Positions 1 to 7,014 of a DNA stretch of 33,011 bases are shown here, in pieces. Position 1 is the first letter of the stretch; every line of letters starts with the position of its first letter. This DNA is from Patescibacteria group bacterium (lineage in GTDB: Bacteria; Patescibacteriota; Doudnabacteria; UBA920): the NCBI GenBank assembly GCA_023484515.1, contig JAMDAY010000013.1, positions 1-33,011 on the forward strand, written 5' to 3'. The position numbers and the translations under genes were made by a program. The notes beneath the pieces are model-generated. The model was given only the letters and a program-made list of their open reading frames with translations, was not told the origin of the DNA and made no database searches.

Positions 1-136
1 GTAATATGCTGGTAAGCCATGTAATTGTGGGTTTAATGGTAAAGTTTGTTGCTTTAACCATCTTACCTTAATTACTGGCCCTTTTTAATGCCTGCGGAGG
101 CGGTTGCACTTCAGATTAGAATTCGAGGACTACGTC

Positions 137-165
137 TTGACAAAACTTTTAATGGCAGATATTAT
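137..165 (+). promoter_or_regulatory. sigma70-like promoter (TTGACA-17-TATTAT) of micro-ORF unit 1
   Basis: TTGACA at 137-142, 17-bp spacer, TATTAT at 160-165; ATG at 173 is about at the expected start site. Confidence 0.6.
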
Positions 166-172
166 GACTGCA

Positions 173-265
173 ATGGACAAACATTCTTCCAATTCTGCTT
201 CTAAGGCCCTTAAGAGCCCGGCTGCCACTAAGGCAACCAAGCGCCTTTTGCGGCTGGAAGCATAA
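173..265 (+). CDS. putative leaderless 30-aa basic micropeptide MDKHSSNSASKALKSPAATKATKRLLRLEA
   Basis: ATG 7 nt after the -10; stop TAA 263-265; intrinsic terminator at 300-324; no SD. Confidence 0.4.
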   Translation: MDKHSSNSASKALKSPAATKATKRLLRLEA

Positions 266-299
266 CAGGATCCCCTCTCTAAGATTTCCCTAAATGCAA

Positions 300-324
300 C
301 CTCCCGCAAACCGGGAGGATTTTT
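300..324 (+). terminator. intrinsic terminator
   Basis: CCTCCCG-CAAAC-CGGGAGG followed by ATTTTT. Confidence 0.75.
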
Positions 325-424
325 GTTGCCCATAATATGTTGCAGATCATATAAAACAAGATACTGCTTTTTCTTTCCAGTTTATGGAGATAAGATACAA
401 TCCCCGTAGGCTGGAGGGCAAAAG

Positions 425-703
425 ATGTTACATAAAAGCCAGCCCATTGAAGTGCTCGTTGATGGGCAATGTAAGCCGTTGGTTCAAGTTTTTTGCATTA
501 GCGGCTCGTTCGGCACCCTGATAAACTGGCAGACTGTGCAGAAAAATATAAGAAAACAGGAAAGCTTCACGATTTTCGAATATGGTGAAGGCGAACCTCA
601 GGCAGTAAGAGGAACGTTCTATACTATTGACGATTTCCGGGCAGCGGCAAACAGGCCGGGCTGCAGAGTTAAAATCAAAATCACGGGGAGGAAAATTATA
701 TAG
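425..703 (+). CDS. small hypothetical protein (92 aa)
   Basis: ORF with upstream GGAGG (ggagggcaaaagATG), followed by a long hairpin terminator. Confidence 0.7.
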   Translation: MLHKSQPIEVLVDGQCKPLVQVFCISGSFGTLINWQTVQKNIRKQESFTIFEYGEGEPQAVRGTFYTIDDFRAAANRPGCRVKIKITGRKII

Positions 704-716
704 GAGAATTAAAACA

Positions 717-811
717 AAAGCGGGGCTTGTCGCTGTGGACAACCGAAGCAGGCGTTGACCTGCCAAAGGTTAGTCCGTCTGCTAGGAGCGACCAGGCCCG
801 CTTTCTTTTTG
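717..811 (+). terminator. long structured terminator-like hairpin
   Basis: 18-bp outer stem (16/18) AAAGCGGGGCTTGTCGCT / AGCGACCAGGCCCGCTTT enclosing nested hairpins, then CTTTTT. Confidence 0.6.
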
Positions 812-879
812 GTCTTGTTATTAAAGCGAAGGCAAGGGCGTCCTTCCGGGATTAGCCTACTAAAGCCAGATTATTGGGA

Positions 880-973
880 GATGACGCACATCTGGGACAA
901 TCTTCCTTAAGTTTGGTTGATGATGATTATTATCCGGCAATTTAAAGACCGCTTATCCCAGATGTGAGTCATC
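880..973 (+). repeat. palindromic element, copy A (94 bp)
   Basis: GATGACGCACATCTGGGA...TCCCAGATGTGAGTCATC, same length as copies B and C, conserved core. Confidence 0.9.
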
Positions 974-1082
974 ACTGCCTCTAAAGCCTGTTTGTCCCCT
1001 AAAGGGTGCCTTCATTGCCATTTCAACTGCATATTAACCATAAATAATACGTATTTCTTTGTTTGCTCCTATAGTTGTCCTT

Positions 1083-1110
1083 GTAGGGACAGGTCTAGAC
1101 CTGTCCCTAC
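1083..1110. repeat. perfect 28-bp palindrome GTAGGGACAGGTCT/AGACCTGTCCCTAC
   Basis: exact self-complementarity; partial copy AGACCTGTCCCTGCG at about 1163. Confidence 0.85.
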
Positions 1111-1277
1111 GCCTCTGATATCTGTGATCGGCTTGGCAATGGCTTCACCCAGCGCATACTTAGACCTGTCCCTGCGTCCCGGACGTTAGCGGCCTGTGTC
1201 GGTCCGCCTGCGGTGATCCGTGCCGTGGCCCTATACCGGAGCGCAGCGGCTGGCGCAGGGCTAATTTACCCTTCCCC

Positions 1278-1305
1278 TTGACAGCCTGTTTATAGCTGAT
1301 ATAAT
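1278..1305 (+). promoter_or_regulatory. consensus sigma70-like promoter TTGACA-16-TATAAT of micro-ORF unit 2
   Basis: TTGACA 1278-1283, TATAAT 1300-1305. Confidence 0.8.
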
Positions 1306-1314
1306 AACCCTAAC

Positions 1315-1392
1315 ATGAACAGAATAATCTCTTCCCAGATAATTAGCATTATTACTCCGGCGCCGCTTGGCACGGGAAGAGTTTTGGTCTAG
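1315..1392 (+). CDS. putative leaderless 25-aa Ile-rich micropeptide MNRIISSQIISIITPAPLGTGRVLV (or incidental ORF in a small RNA)
   Basis: ATG 9 nt after -10, stop TAG, followed by an AAGAGTTTT/AAAACTCTT hairpin and an intrinsic terminator. Confidence 0.45.
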   Translation: MNRIISSQIISIITPAPLGTGRVLV

Positions 1393-1405
1393 CTTAAAAA
1401 CTCTT

Positions 1406-1434
1406 AACCCCGGGCCTAGCGGCCCGGGGTTTTT
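1406..1434 (+). terminator. intrinsic terminator
   Basis: AACCCCGGGCC-TAGC-GGCCCGGGGTTTTT. Confidence 0.9.
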
Positions 1435-1455
1435 GATTTTATGTACCAAATAATT

Positions 1456-1552
1456 GTGTCATTGCGAGGAATGCAGGGCTTAGTCTGCATGACGAAGCAA
1501 TCCTTGCCTTGGATTAGATCGCTTCGGTCGTCTGACTCCCTCGCAACGACAC
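1456..1552. repeat. interspersed repeat of the GTCATTGCGAGG...GAAGCAATC type, copy 1
   Basis: GTGTCATTGCGAGG...GACGAAGCAATCC...GGATTAGATCGCTTCGGTCGTC...CCTCGCAACGACAC, inverted halves; related copy at 6269-6379. Confidence 0.8.
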
Positions 1553-1700
1553 CACGCACTTTGTGACCGCAAAAATGGCAGCTTGTCTCCTCCCCCTCCC
1601 TCTTGAGAGCAAACCAAAGAGGTGTTGGAACAAATTAATAAATTGCCATTTTCGCGGCCAGAAAGCTAACTGGGCCGTACCAACTCCAAGGAGGTTGTGT

Positions 1701-1955
1701 ATGATACACTTTAACGAAGAAGAAATAAAAGTCAACGTTTCTGAAGTGGCAGAAGGGGTGCAAGTGAACGGATCATTGAAAATCACGGTATGCTCAAAAC
1801 CGACCGTCCACCACCCTTTCTACTATATGGAATGCGTTGACACACAAGGCCGGCATTTTGCCGGACTTCGACCGCAGAACGATCCCATTGCCATCTTGCG
1901 GCGCTGCCGTTCTTCGGACAGCGTTGAGGTACTCGCCAGGGAGCAAAGCGCTTAG
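1701..1955 (+). CDS. small hypothetical protein (84 aa)
   Basis: AAGGAGGTTGTGTATG SD and start; the longer ORF start at 1563 is unlikely. Confidence 0.7.
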   Translation: MIHFNEEEIKVNVSEVAEGVQVNGSLKITVCSKPTVHHPFYYMECVDTQGRHFAGLRPQNDPIAILRRCRSSDSVEVLAREQSA

Positions 1956-1969
1956 GCGCTTTGCTCCCT
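1938..1969 (+). terminator. 14-bp perfect hairpin overlapping the stop codon of the 1701-1955 ORF
   Basis: AGGGAGCAAAGCGC-TTAG-GCGCTTTGCTCCCT; TAG stop in the loop; weak T-tract. Confidence 0.55.
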
Positions 1970-1986
1970 ATTAATTATCATTGAAA

Positions 1987-2082
1987 CGAGGGCCGTCCTC
2001 TGGGATTACTTATTTTAAGATCGGTAGACGATAGTCATAAACTAGCAATCTAAAAACTGTTTATCCCAGAGGGCGGCCCCCG
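1987..2082 (+). repeat. palindromic element, copy D (96 bp, diverged arms)
   Basis: CGAGGGCCGTCCTCTGGGA...TCCCAGAGGGCGGCCCCCG; inner core colinear and equal in length to copies A-C. Confidence 0.75.
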
Positions 2083-2111
2083 TAAATGTTTAAACCCGAT
2101 GCCAAAAAAAT

Positions 2112-2138
2112 TTGACATCATTTTTATAAGGGTATAAT
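2112..2138 (+). promoter_or_regulatory. sigma70-like promoter of micro-ORF unit 3
   Basis: TTGACA 2112-2117, TATAAT 2133-2138 (or TAATAT 2135-2140 with 17-bp spacer). Confidence 0.65.
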
Positions 2139-2147
2139 ATATTGTTA

Positions 2148-2279
2148 ATGTATATAACCTTGCAAAAACTGGATATTTCCTTAACTTTGGGACTCCTTCT
2201 TAGCCTCGGCCTTTTGCTTATGCATGGCCTTTTAGGGGTTAGGAAAGAAGTTTTTGTAAAGATTAAATCCAAGCGATAA
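2148..2279 (+). CDS. putative leaderless 43-aa single-TM microprotein MYITLQKLDISLTLGLLLSLGLLLMHGLLGVRKEVFVKIKSKR
   Basis: ATG 9 nt after -10; hydrophobic segment then basic C-terminus; stop TAA 2277-2279; terminator at 2297. Confidence 0.6.
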   Translation: MYITLQKLDISLTLGLLLSLGLLLMHGLLGVRKEVFVKIKSKR

Positions 2280-2296
2280 TCCTTTCATAAACTTTT

Positions 2297-2325
2297 ACCG
2301 GCGCCTAAAAGGCGCCGGTTTTTTG
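2297..2325 (+). terminator. intrinsic terminator
   Basis: ACCGGCGCC-TAAAA-GGCGCCGGTTTTTTG. Confidence 0.9.
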
Positions 2326-2414
2326 TTTGTGGTTGCAAAAATGTTTATTTTTTAGCCGCCTTAAAGCCGCTCCCAATAAATATTTTTGTGAACACAATCT
2401 AAAAGGAGAGGACT

Positions 2415-2789
2415 ATGATCCAAAGGGTCGGAATAAAAATGGACGAAATGTACAAGAAAGGCCGTAAGGCTACATTTCAAATCGGCGAAATTGATGTAGA
2501 AGACATGATTGCAGAATACGAAAGCATCAACGTCAACGGCATCAAAGGCTGTCGAGTCCAGTTCGGCAAACTCAATATTGCCTTCTTCTTCAACATCAGC
2601 AGCGCCGTTGGTGCGGCTGGTGACGACGGAGAAACGCTGGAAGAACTGCAAGACGCCATTCGCTTGTTTGTTTCAAATAACAAACGGCAAACTGAACAAG
2701 AAAGATACCTGAACGAAAGGCGACGCGCTATAATCAGTATGGACAACAGCCTCAACCCGCTGCTGCCAATCTCCGCCGAATGCGTTTAG
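2415..2789 (+). CDS. small hypothetical protein (124 aa)
   Basis: AAAAGGAGAGGACTATG SD; followed by intrinsic terminator. Confidence 0.75.
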   Translation: MIQRVGIKMDEMYKKGRKATFQIGEIDVEDMIAEYESINVNGIKGCRVQFGKLNIAFFFNISSAVGAAGDDGETLEELQDAIRLFVSNNKRQTEQERYLNERRRAIISMDNSLNPLLPISAECV

Positions 2790-2842
2790 CTATTTTACCC
2801 TCTCCCTGCCCGGTCAACCGGCCAAAGCAGGCCAGCACGCGC

Positions 2843-2876
2843 AGGCCGGCGGCTTACCAGCTCGCCGGCCTTTTTA
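2843..2876 (+). terminator. intrinsic terminator
   Basis: AGGCCGGCG...CGCCGGCCTTTTTATTT. Confidence 0.85.
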
Positions 2877-2908
2877 TTTGCCTGATTCGCGTTAAACCGG
2901 TAACTTTT

Positions 2909-2944
2909 ACATTTCTCTCATGCTACATAGCATGAGAGAAATGT
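2909..2944. repeat. 36-bp palindrome, copy 1
   Basis: ACATTTCTCTCATGCTAC|ATAGCATGAGAGAAATGT, one central mismatch; homologous to 22751-22786. Confidence 0.85.
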
Positions 2945-2974
2945 ATAAATGGCCAGGATCCGGAAAACCTAAAA

Positions 2975-3001
2975 GGGCGGCCCGCCGAAGGCGGGCCGCC
3001 C
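2975..3001 (-). terminator. rplA terminator with UUCG-type loop
   Basis: minus strand GGGCGGCCCGC-CTTCG-GCGGGCCGCCC then TTTTAGGTTTT. Confidence 0.8.
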
Positions 3002-3040
3002 AATTTGATAACTTTGGAAACTTTACAAATTTGGCAAACT

Positions 3041-3724
3041 TTATGCTTTTACTTTTATCCCCGGACCCATGGTGGAATTTACGGTAATGGAAGCAATAAA
3101 CTGCCCTTTAACGGCTGCCGGTTTGCTGCGGATTACGGATTCGTAAAAAACTTTAAAGTTCTCCGCCAGCTTTGCGGTTTCAAAATTGCTTTTCCCGATA
3201 ACCTGGTGGATGTTGCCGGAATCGTCATTTTTAAAGTCCACCTTGCCGCCGGCTATTTCTTTTATTACCTGCCCGACATTGGCCGAAACCGTGCCGGTTT
3301 TGGGGTTAGGCATTAAGCCGCGAGGGCCTAAAATCTTCGCAATTTGGGCCAATTTTGGCATTAAGGAGGGTTCTGCCACGGCAATGTCAAAGTCGGTTTT
3401 TCCGGTTTCCTTAATCTTCTTAACCAATTCCTCTCCCCCGACCATTTCCGCTCCCGCTTCCCTGGCCTCTTTTTCCTTGGCTTCGGTCACAAAAGCCGCG
3501 ACTTTCTTGCTCTTGCCGGTCCCATGGGGCAAAGTGGCCATGCCGCGCACAGCCTGGTCGGTTTTTTTGGGGTCTATGTTAATGCGGATATGCGCTTCTA
3601 TGGATCCGGTAAATTTAGTATTGGCTGTCTTCTTGGCAAGTTCTACGGCCTCTTCCGGGCTATAAAGCTTATTACGGTCAACCAGCTCGTTGTTGGCCTT
3701 GACCCTCTTGGCAACTTTCGCCAT
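3041..3724 (-). CDS. rplA: 50S ribosomal protein L1
   Basis: MAKVAKRVKANNELVDRNKLYSPEEAVELAKKTANTKFTGSIEAHIR..., GPRGLMPNPKTGTV motif; SD AAGGAGA. Confidence 0.97.
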   Translation of the reverse strand: MAKVAKRVKANNELVDRNKLYSPEEAVELAKKTANTKFTGSIEAHIRINIDPKKTDQAVRGMATLPHGTGKSKKVAAFVTEAKEKEAREAGAEMVGGEELVKKIKETGKTDFDIAVAEPSLMPKLAQIAKILGPRGLMPNPKTGTVSANVGQVIKEIAGGKVDFKNDDSGNIHQVIGKSNFETAKLAENFKVFYESVIRSKPAAVKGQFIASITVNSTMGPGIKVKA

Positions 3725-3738
3725 ATGTTTTCTCCTTC

Positions 3739-3766
3739 GTGGTAGACGATCTAAAAGATCTCCCAC
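3739..3766 (-). promoter_or_regulatory. hairpin in rplA 5' leader, candidate L1 autoregulatory site
   Basis: minus strand GTGGGAGATCTTTTAGATCGTCTACCAC: two helices with an asymmetric internal loop, directly upstream of the SD. Confidence 0.4.
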
Positions 3767-3857
3767 AAATAATTATTTAAAAATATAAAATAAAAAAAAT
3801 AAAAAAATTTATCCTTTGGAATTATTATATTTTTCAATTATTCTATTATTAAATTGC

Positions 3858-4301
3858 TTATGCCTCTTTTCTCGCCATTCTCCAATGATACCACCATACC
3901 GGGGAAGCTACGGCTATCATGGCTATGGCTTGCGCCGCGTCGCGCTGGCGCTGGGCCGCGCTATTTTCCTCGGCCTGCTTGCGCTGCTCAGCCAAGACTG
4001 TTTCGTCGCAGCTTATATTCTTGCTTCCGTCCGTATTAATCGCCGTGCACGAAGGATAACCGTAATACTGCTGGTCGGCTTTGGTAAACACCCACGCTTT
4101 AAGCGCCAGGTTAATAAGCATAATGGCGCCGACCACGGCGATTATTAAGGATATCACGGAAACCAAATAGAGATATGCTTTCTTTAAAGTCATATCGCTC
4201 CTTTCTTTTTGTTTTGCCGCCGCTATCACGGCAATAATGATTATTATGACCAGGCCGATGCCGAATAAAGGCAACAAGCCTAAAAATACAAGGTTTGTCA
4301 T
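3858..4301 (-). CDS. membrane protein of unknown function
   Basis: two TM segments; ATGA overlap with upstream SPFH gene. Confidence 0.7.
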   Translation of the reverse strand: MTNLVFLGLLPLFGIGLVIIIIIAVIAAAKQKERSDMTLKKAYLYLVSVISLIIAVVGAIMLINLALKAWVFTKADQQYYGYPSCTAINTDGSKNISCDETVLAEQRKQAEENSAAQRQRDAAQAIAMIAVASPVWWYHWRMARKEA

Positions 4302-5056
4302 TTCCTTTCGTTAGCCATAAAATTTTTAATGTCCGTGACCGTGCTCATGAACTGCGCCGGGAAAATAATGGTGGAATTTTTTTCAATGGCAATTTCCGAC
4401 ATTGTCTGCAAATTGCGCAGTTGCAGGGCTATCGGATGCTGCGCAATAATATCCGCGGCTTCCGACAATTTTTGTGAAGCCAAAAGTTCGCCTTCGGCCG
4501 CAATAATTTTGGCCCGCTTTTCCCTTTCGGCCTCGGCCTGCCTGGCCATGGCGCGCTGCATGTTTTCCGGCAGCTCTATGTCCTTTATCTCTACCACGGA
4601 AACCACCACGCCCCAGGGCTCGGTGTGCGTGTCCAAAACCTTCCGAATTTCCCCGTTTATAATGTCGCGTTCGCTTAGCACCTCGTCCAACTGGAACCTG
4701 CCCACAATATTCCTGACGGTCGTCTGGGCAATCTGGTTAATGGCGGACATGACGTTTTCTATGGCCACAATGCTTTTAACGGAATCTATTATCTTGTAAT
4801 AGGCCACTGCGGAAATGTCTACAGATACGTTGTCCTTGGTAATAATGCGCTGCGGTGGAATGGGCAAGGTAATGGTGCGCAAGTCCACCTTTTTTACCCA
4901 CTCTATATATGGGATAACCCATACCAATCCCGGGTCTTTCAGTCCCACAATTTTGCCGAACCGGAACACCACGCCTTTTTCGTATTGCTGCACAATGCGC
5001 AAGCCAGGCAAGATGATAAAAATGATAACCAGGAGAATGAGCCAAAGTATTGGCAT
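4298..5056 (-). CDS. SPFH/band 7 (stomatin-like) protein
   Basis: N-terminal TM, QQYEKGVVFRFGKIVGLKDPGLVWVIPYIEWVKKVDLRTITLPIPPQRIITKDNVSV. Confidence 0.93.
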   Translation of the reverse strand: MPILWLILLVIIFIILPGLRIVQQYEKGVVFRFGKIVGLKDPGLVWVIPYIEWVKKVDLRTITLPIPPQRIITKDNVSVDISAVAYYKIIDSVKSIVAIENVMSAINQIAQTTVRNIVGRFQLDEVLSERDIINGEIRKVLDTHTEPWGVVVSVVEIKDIELPENMQRAMARQAEAEREKRAKIIAAEGELLASQKLSEAADIIAQHPIALQLRNLQTMSEIAIEKNSTIIFPAQFMSTVTDIKNFMANERK

Positions 5057-5225
5057 ATATTTGTTATTAATAATTTTTATTATACACTTACTGACGATCG
5101 CCAATAGGTGGTATATTATTTTGGAATTTCCTTATTCAAGACTCTCCTGCACCGGGGACGTGCGTGCCGCTGAAAACTATACTACTATCCTGCGCGGCCG
5201 CGTTTTATCGTAGTAAGCAAAACCG

Positions 5226-5279
5226 GCTTAATCCACAACCTCAACCCGCATGCTACACGCGGTGCTGTCGATGATTCTC
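5226..5279 (-). pseudogene. degenerate duplicate of the rplK 3' end
   Basis: minus strand IIDSTACSMRVEVVD-stop vs rpl[16 protein letters not shown]-stop (10/15 identical). Confidence 0.65.
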
Positions 5280-5280
5280 C

Positions 5281-5323
5281 TTGATGACAGTCATCTGGGG
5301 CAGCCCCAGATGACTGTCATCAA
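5281..5323. repeat. perfect 43-bp palindrome, element E (coreless relative of A-D)
   Basis: TTGATGACAGTCATCTGGGGC-A-GCCCCAGATGACTGTCATCAA. Confidence 0.9.
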
Positions 5324-5338
5324 TTCGGGAAATCCCGC

Positions 5339-5761
5339 TTAATCAACGACTTCCACACCCATGCTCCGGCAGGTGCCGCGGATAATTTTTTCCGCAGCTT
5401 CCAAGCTGTTGGCGTTTAAGTCCGCCATTTTCTTTTCCGCAATTTCGCTAATTTGCTTGGAAGTAATTTTGCCCACTTTGTTAAGCAAGGGGTTGGCTGA
5501 CCCTTTCTGCAAACCTATTGCTTTCATGATCAAGTTGGAAGCCGGCGGGGTTTTTAGAATAAAGTTGAACGACCGGTCTTCGTAAATGGTCATTTCCACG
5601 GGGATGATCATGTCCCCGCCCGCGGTTTTGTCGTTGAATTCCTTGACGAACGCGGCAATATTGACGCCGTGGGGTCCAAGGGCCGTACCAACCGGCGGCG
5701 CCGGCGTGGCCTTGCCCGCCGGAAGCTGGAGCTTTAAAACTGTCTTGATTTTCTTTGCCAT
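5339..5761 (-). CDS. rplK: 50S ribosomal protein L11
   Basis: [43 protein letters not shown]... Confidence 0.98.
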   Translation of the reverse strand: MAKKIKTVLKLQLPAGKATPAPPVGTALGPHGVNIAAFVKEFNDKTAGGDMIIPVEMTIYEDRSFNFILKTPPASNLIMKAIGLQKGSANPLLNKVGKITSKQISEIAEKKMADLNANSLEAAEKIIRGTCRSMGVEVVD

Positions 5762-5773
5762 AATAGTATAAAA

Positions 5774-5882
5774 TTTCTAAATTCTAAAATCTAAATCCTA
5801 AACAAATTAGAAGCTCAAAGGTCAAATTTGAATATTTGAAATTTGAAATTGTTTAGAACTTAGAAATTAGGGTTTAGAGCTT
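5774..5882. repeat. AT-rich inverted-repeat element (TCTAAATTCTAAA / TTTAGAACTTAG) upstream of rplK
   Basis: arms 5774-5805 and 5849-5882 are inverted, degenerate copies. Confidence 0.7.
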
Positions 5883-5969
5883 AACCGAATTGTTATATAA
5901 TCAATTATATAATTCTTATTTTATTCTCATTTCAAGGTTGTTGAAGCCAGCTGTGAAGCAGGGAGAAAA

Positions 5970-6188
5970 TTATCTTTTTATTCTGTTAATTGTCTGTTCT
6001 ATTCCTATTCCTATCATACCAACCACAAACCAAATCGCAAGCAAAGGTATATAAGGCTCGGTACAATCGGAACAGCTTGTGGGTTGTGGCTTCCACCATA
6101 TTGAATAAATGATTAGACAAATAAACCCGAGTAGCCATATAGCAAACAAAGTTTTTTTGGTTTGATCTTTTGGTTTATCGTTTTCCAT
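5970..6188 (-). CDS. small membrane protein, unknown function
   Basis: 72-aa ORF with two hydrophobic segments. Confidence 0.5.
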   Translation of the reverse strand: MENDKPKDQTKKTLFAIWLLGFICLIIYSIWWKPQPTSCSDCTEPYIPLLAIWFVVGMIGIGIEQTINRIKR

Positions 6189-6268
6189 ATTTTTTTATAT
6201 TCTGGATCCCAGATATTTTTGCGGCCTGGCGATACATCAGCGCAAAAAAATCCGGAATGGCACAATGG

Positions 6269-6379
6269 GTGTCATTGCGAGCCATAAGTGCATCCGAATG
6301 GCGAAGCAATCTTTCATTAAGCGACAATAAGATTGCTTCGTCGCCCCTCGGATGCACTCGGGGCTCCTCGCAATGACAC
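6269..6379. repeat. interspersed repeat of the GTCATTGCGAGG...GAAGCAATC type, copy 2
   Basis: GTGTCATTGCGAG...GGCGAAGCAATCT...AGATTGCTTCGTCGCC...CCTCGCAATGACAC, inverted halves. Confidence 0.85.
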
Positions 6380-6444
6380 CTGCGGAGCAGGCCAAGGGCC
6401 TGCACTACATCTGCGTCATCTGTTCCCTATCTGCGTATCTGCGG

Positions 6445-6990
6445 TTATATTTTCTTGACTTGCAAAAAATCCAATTCCACCGGCGTTTCCCTGCCGAAGA
6501 TGGTGACCATTACTTTTACTTTGCCGTGGCCTTCGTCTATTTCCCCCACCTTGCCTTCATAATCCTTAAACGGCCCGTCCGTAATTTTAACCAGGTCGCC
6601 AATGGCAAATTCCACCTTGAATTTCGGTTCTTCCACGCCCATGCGCTTTTGCAGATAATCCCATTCTTCGCGGGCAATGGGCGTCGGCACCGTGCCGGAA
6701 CCCACGAACCCGGTCACGTTGGGCGTGTTGCGCACCACATACCAGGAGTCGTCCGTAACTATCATGTCCACCAAAACGTATCCGGGGAAGATTTTTTCTT
6801 CCACGGTCGTGCGCTTGCCGTCTTTAATCTTAATTTTCTTCTCTTTGGGCACCATGGCGTCAAAAATCTTGTCCTGCATGTTTAAGGACTCTATCCTCTG
6901 TTTCAAATTGTAAGCCACGCTGTCTTCGTAGCCGCTGTAAGTATGCAAAACGTACCAATGACGTTCGCCGGTAACTTGTTGTCGTGCCAT
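6445..6990 (-). CDS. nusG: transcription termination/antitermination factor NusG
   Basis: HWYVLHTYSGYEDSVAYNLKQRIES...FPGYVLVDM...GDLVKITDGPFKDYEGKV KOW motif. Confidence 0.97.
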   Translation of the reverse strand: MARQQVTGERHWYVLHTYSGYEDSVAYNLKQRIESLNMQDKIFDAMVPKEKKIKIKDGKRTTVEEKIFPGYVLVDMIVTDDSWYVVRNTPNVTGFVGSGTVPTPIAREEWDYLQKRMGVEEPKFKVEFAIGDLVKITDGPFKDYEGKVGEIDEGHGKVKVMVTIFGRETPVELDFLQVKKI

Positions 6991-7014
6991 ATGCCGCCGA
7001 TCTGGCGCGGATTA

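Noticed and set aside
880-973. Elements A-D as integron attC sites
   Set aside because: The islands of small ORFs and folded palindromes suggest it, but I see no RYYYAAC/GTTRRRY core pairs at the ends and no integrase in the window.
5281-5323. Ordinary intrinsic terminator of rplK
   Set aside because: Perfect palindrome but no T-tract follows on the minus strand, and its arms match the A-C element family.
6352-6885. 177-aa plus-strand ORF
   Set aside because: Antisense to nusG and begins inside the CATTGCGAGG repeat; protein looks like a codon-bias shadow.
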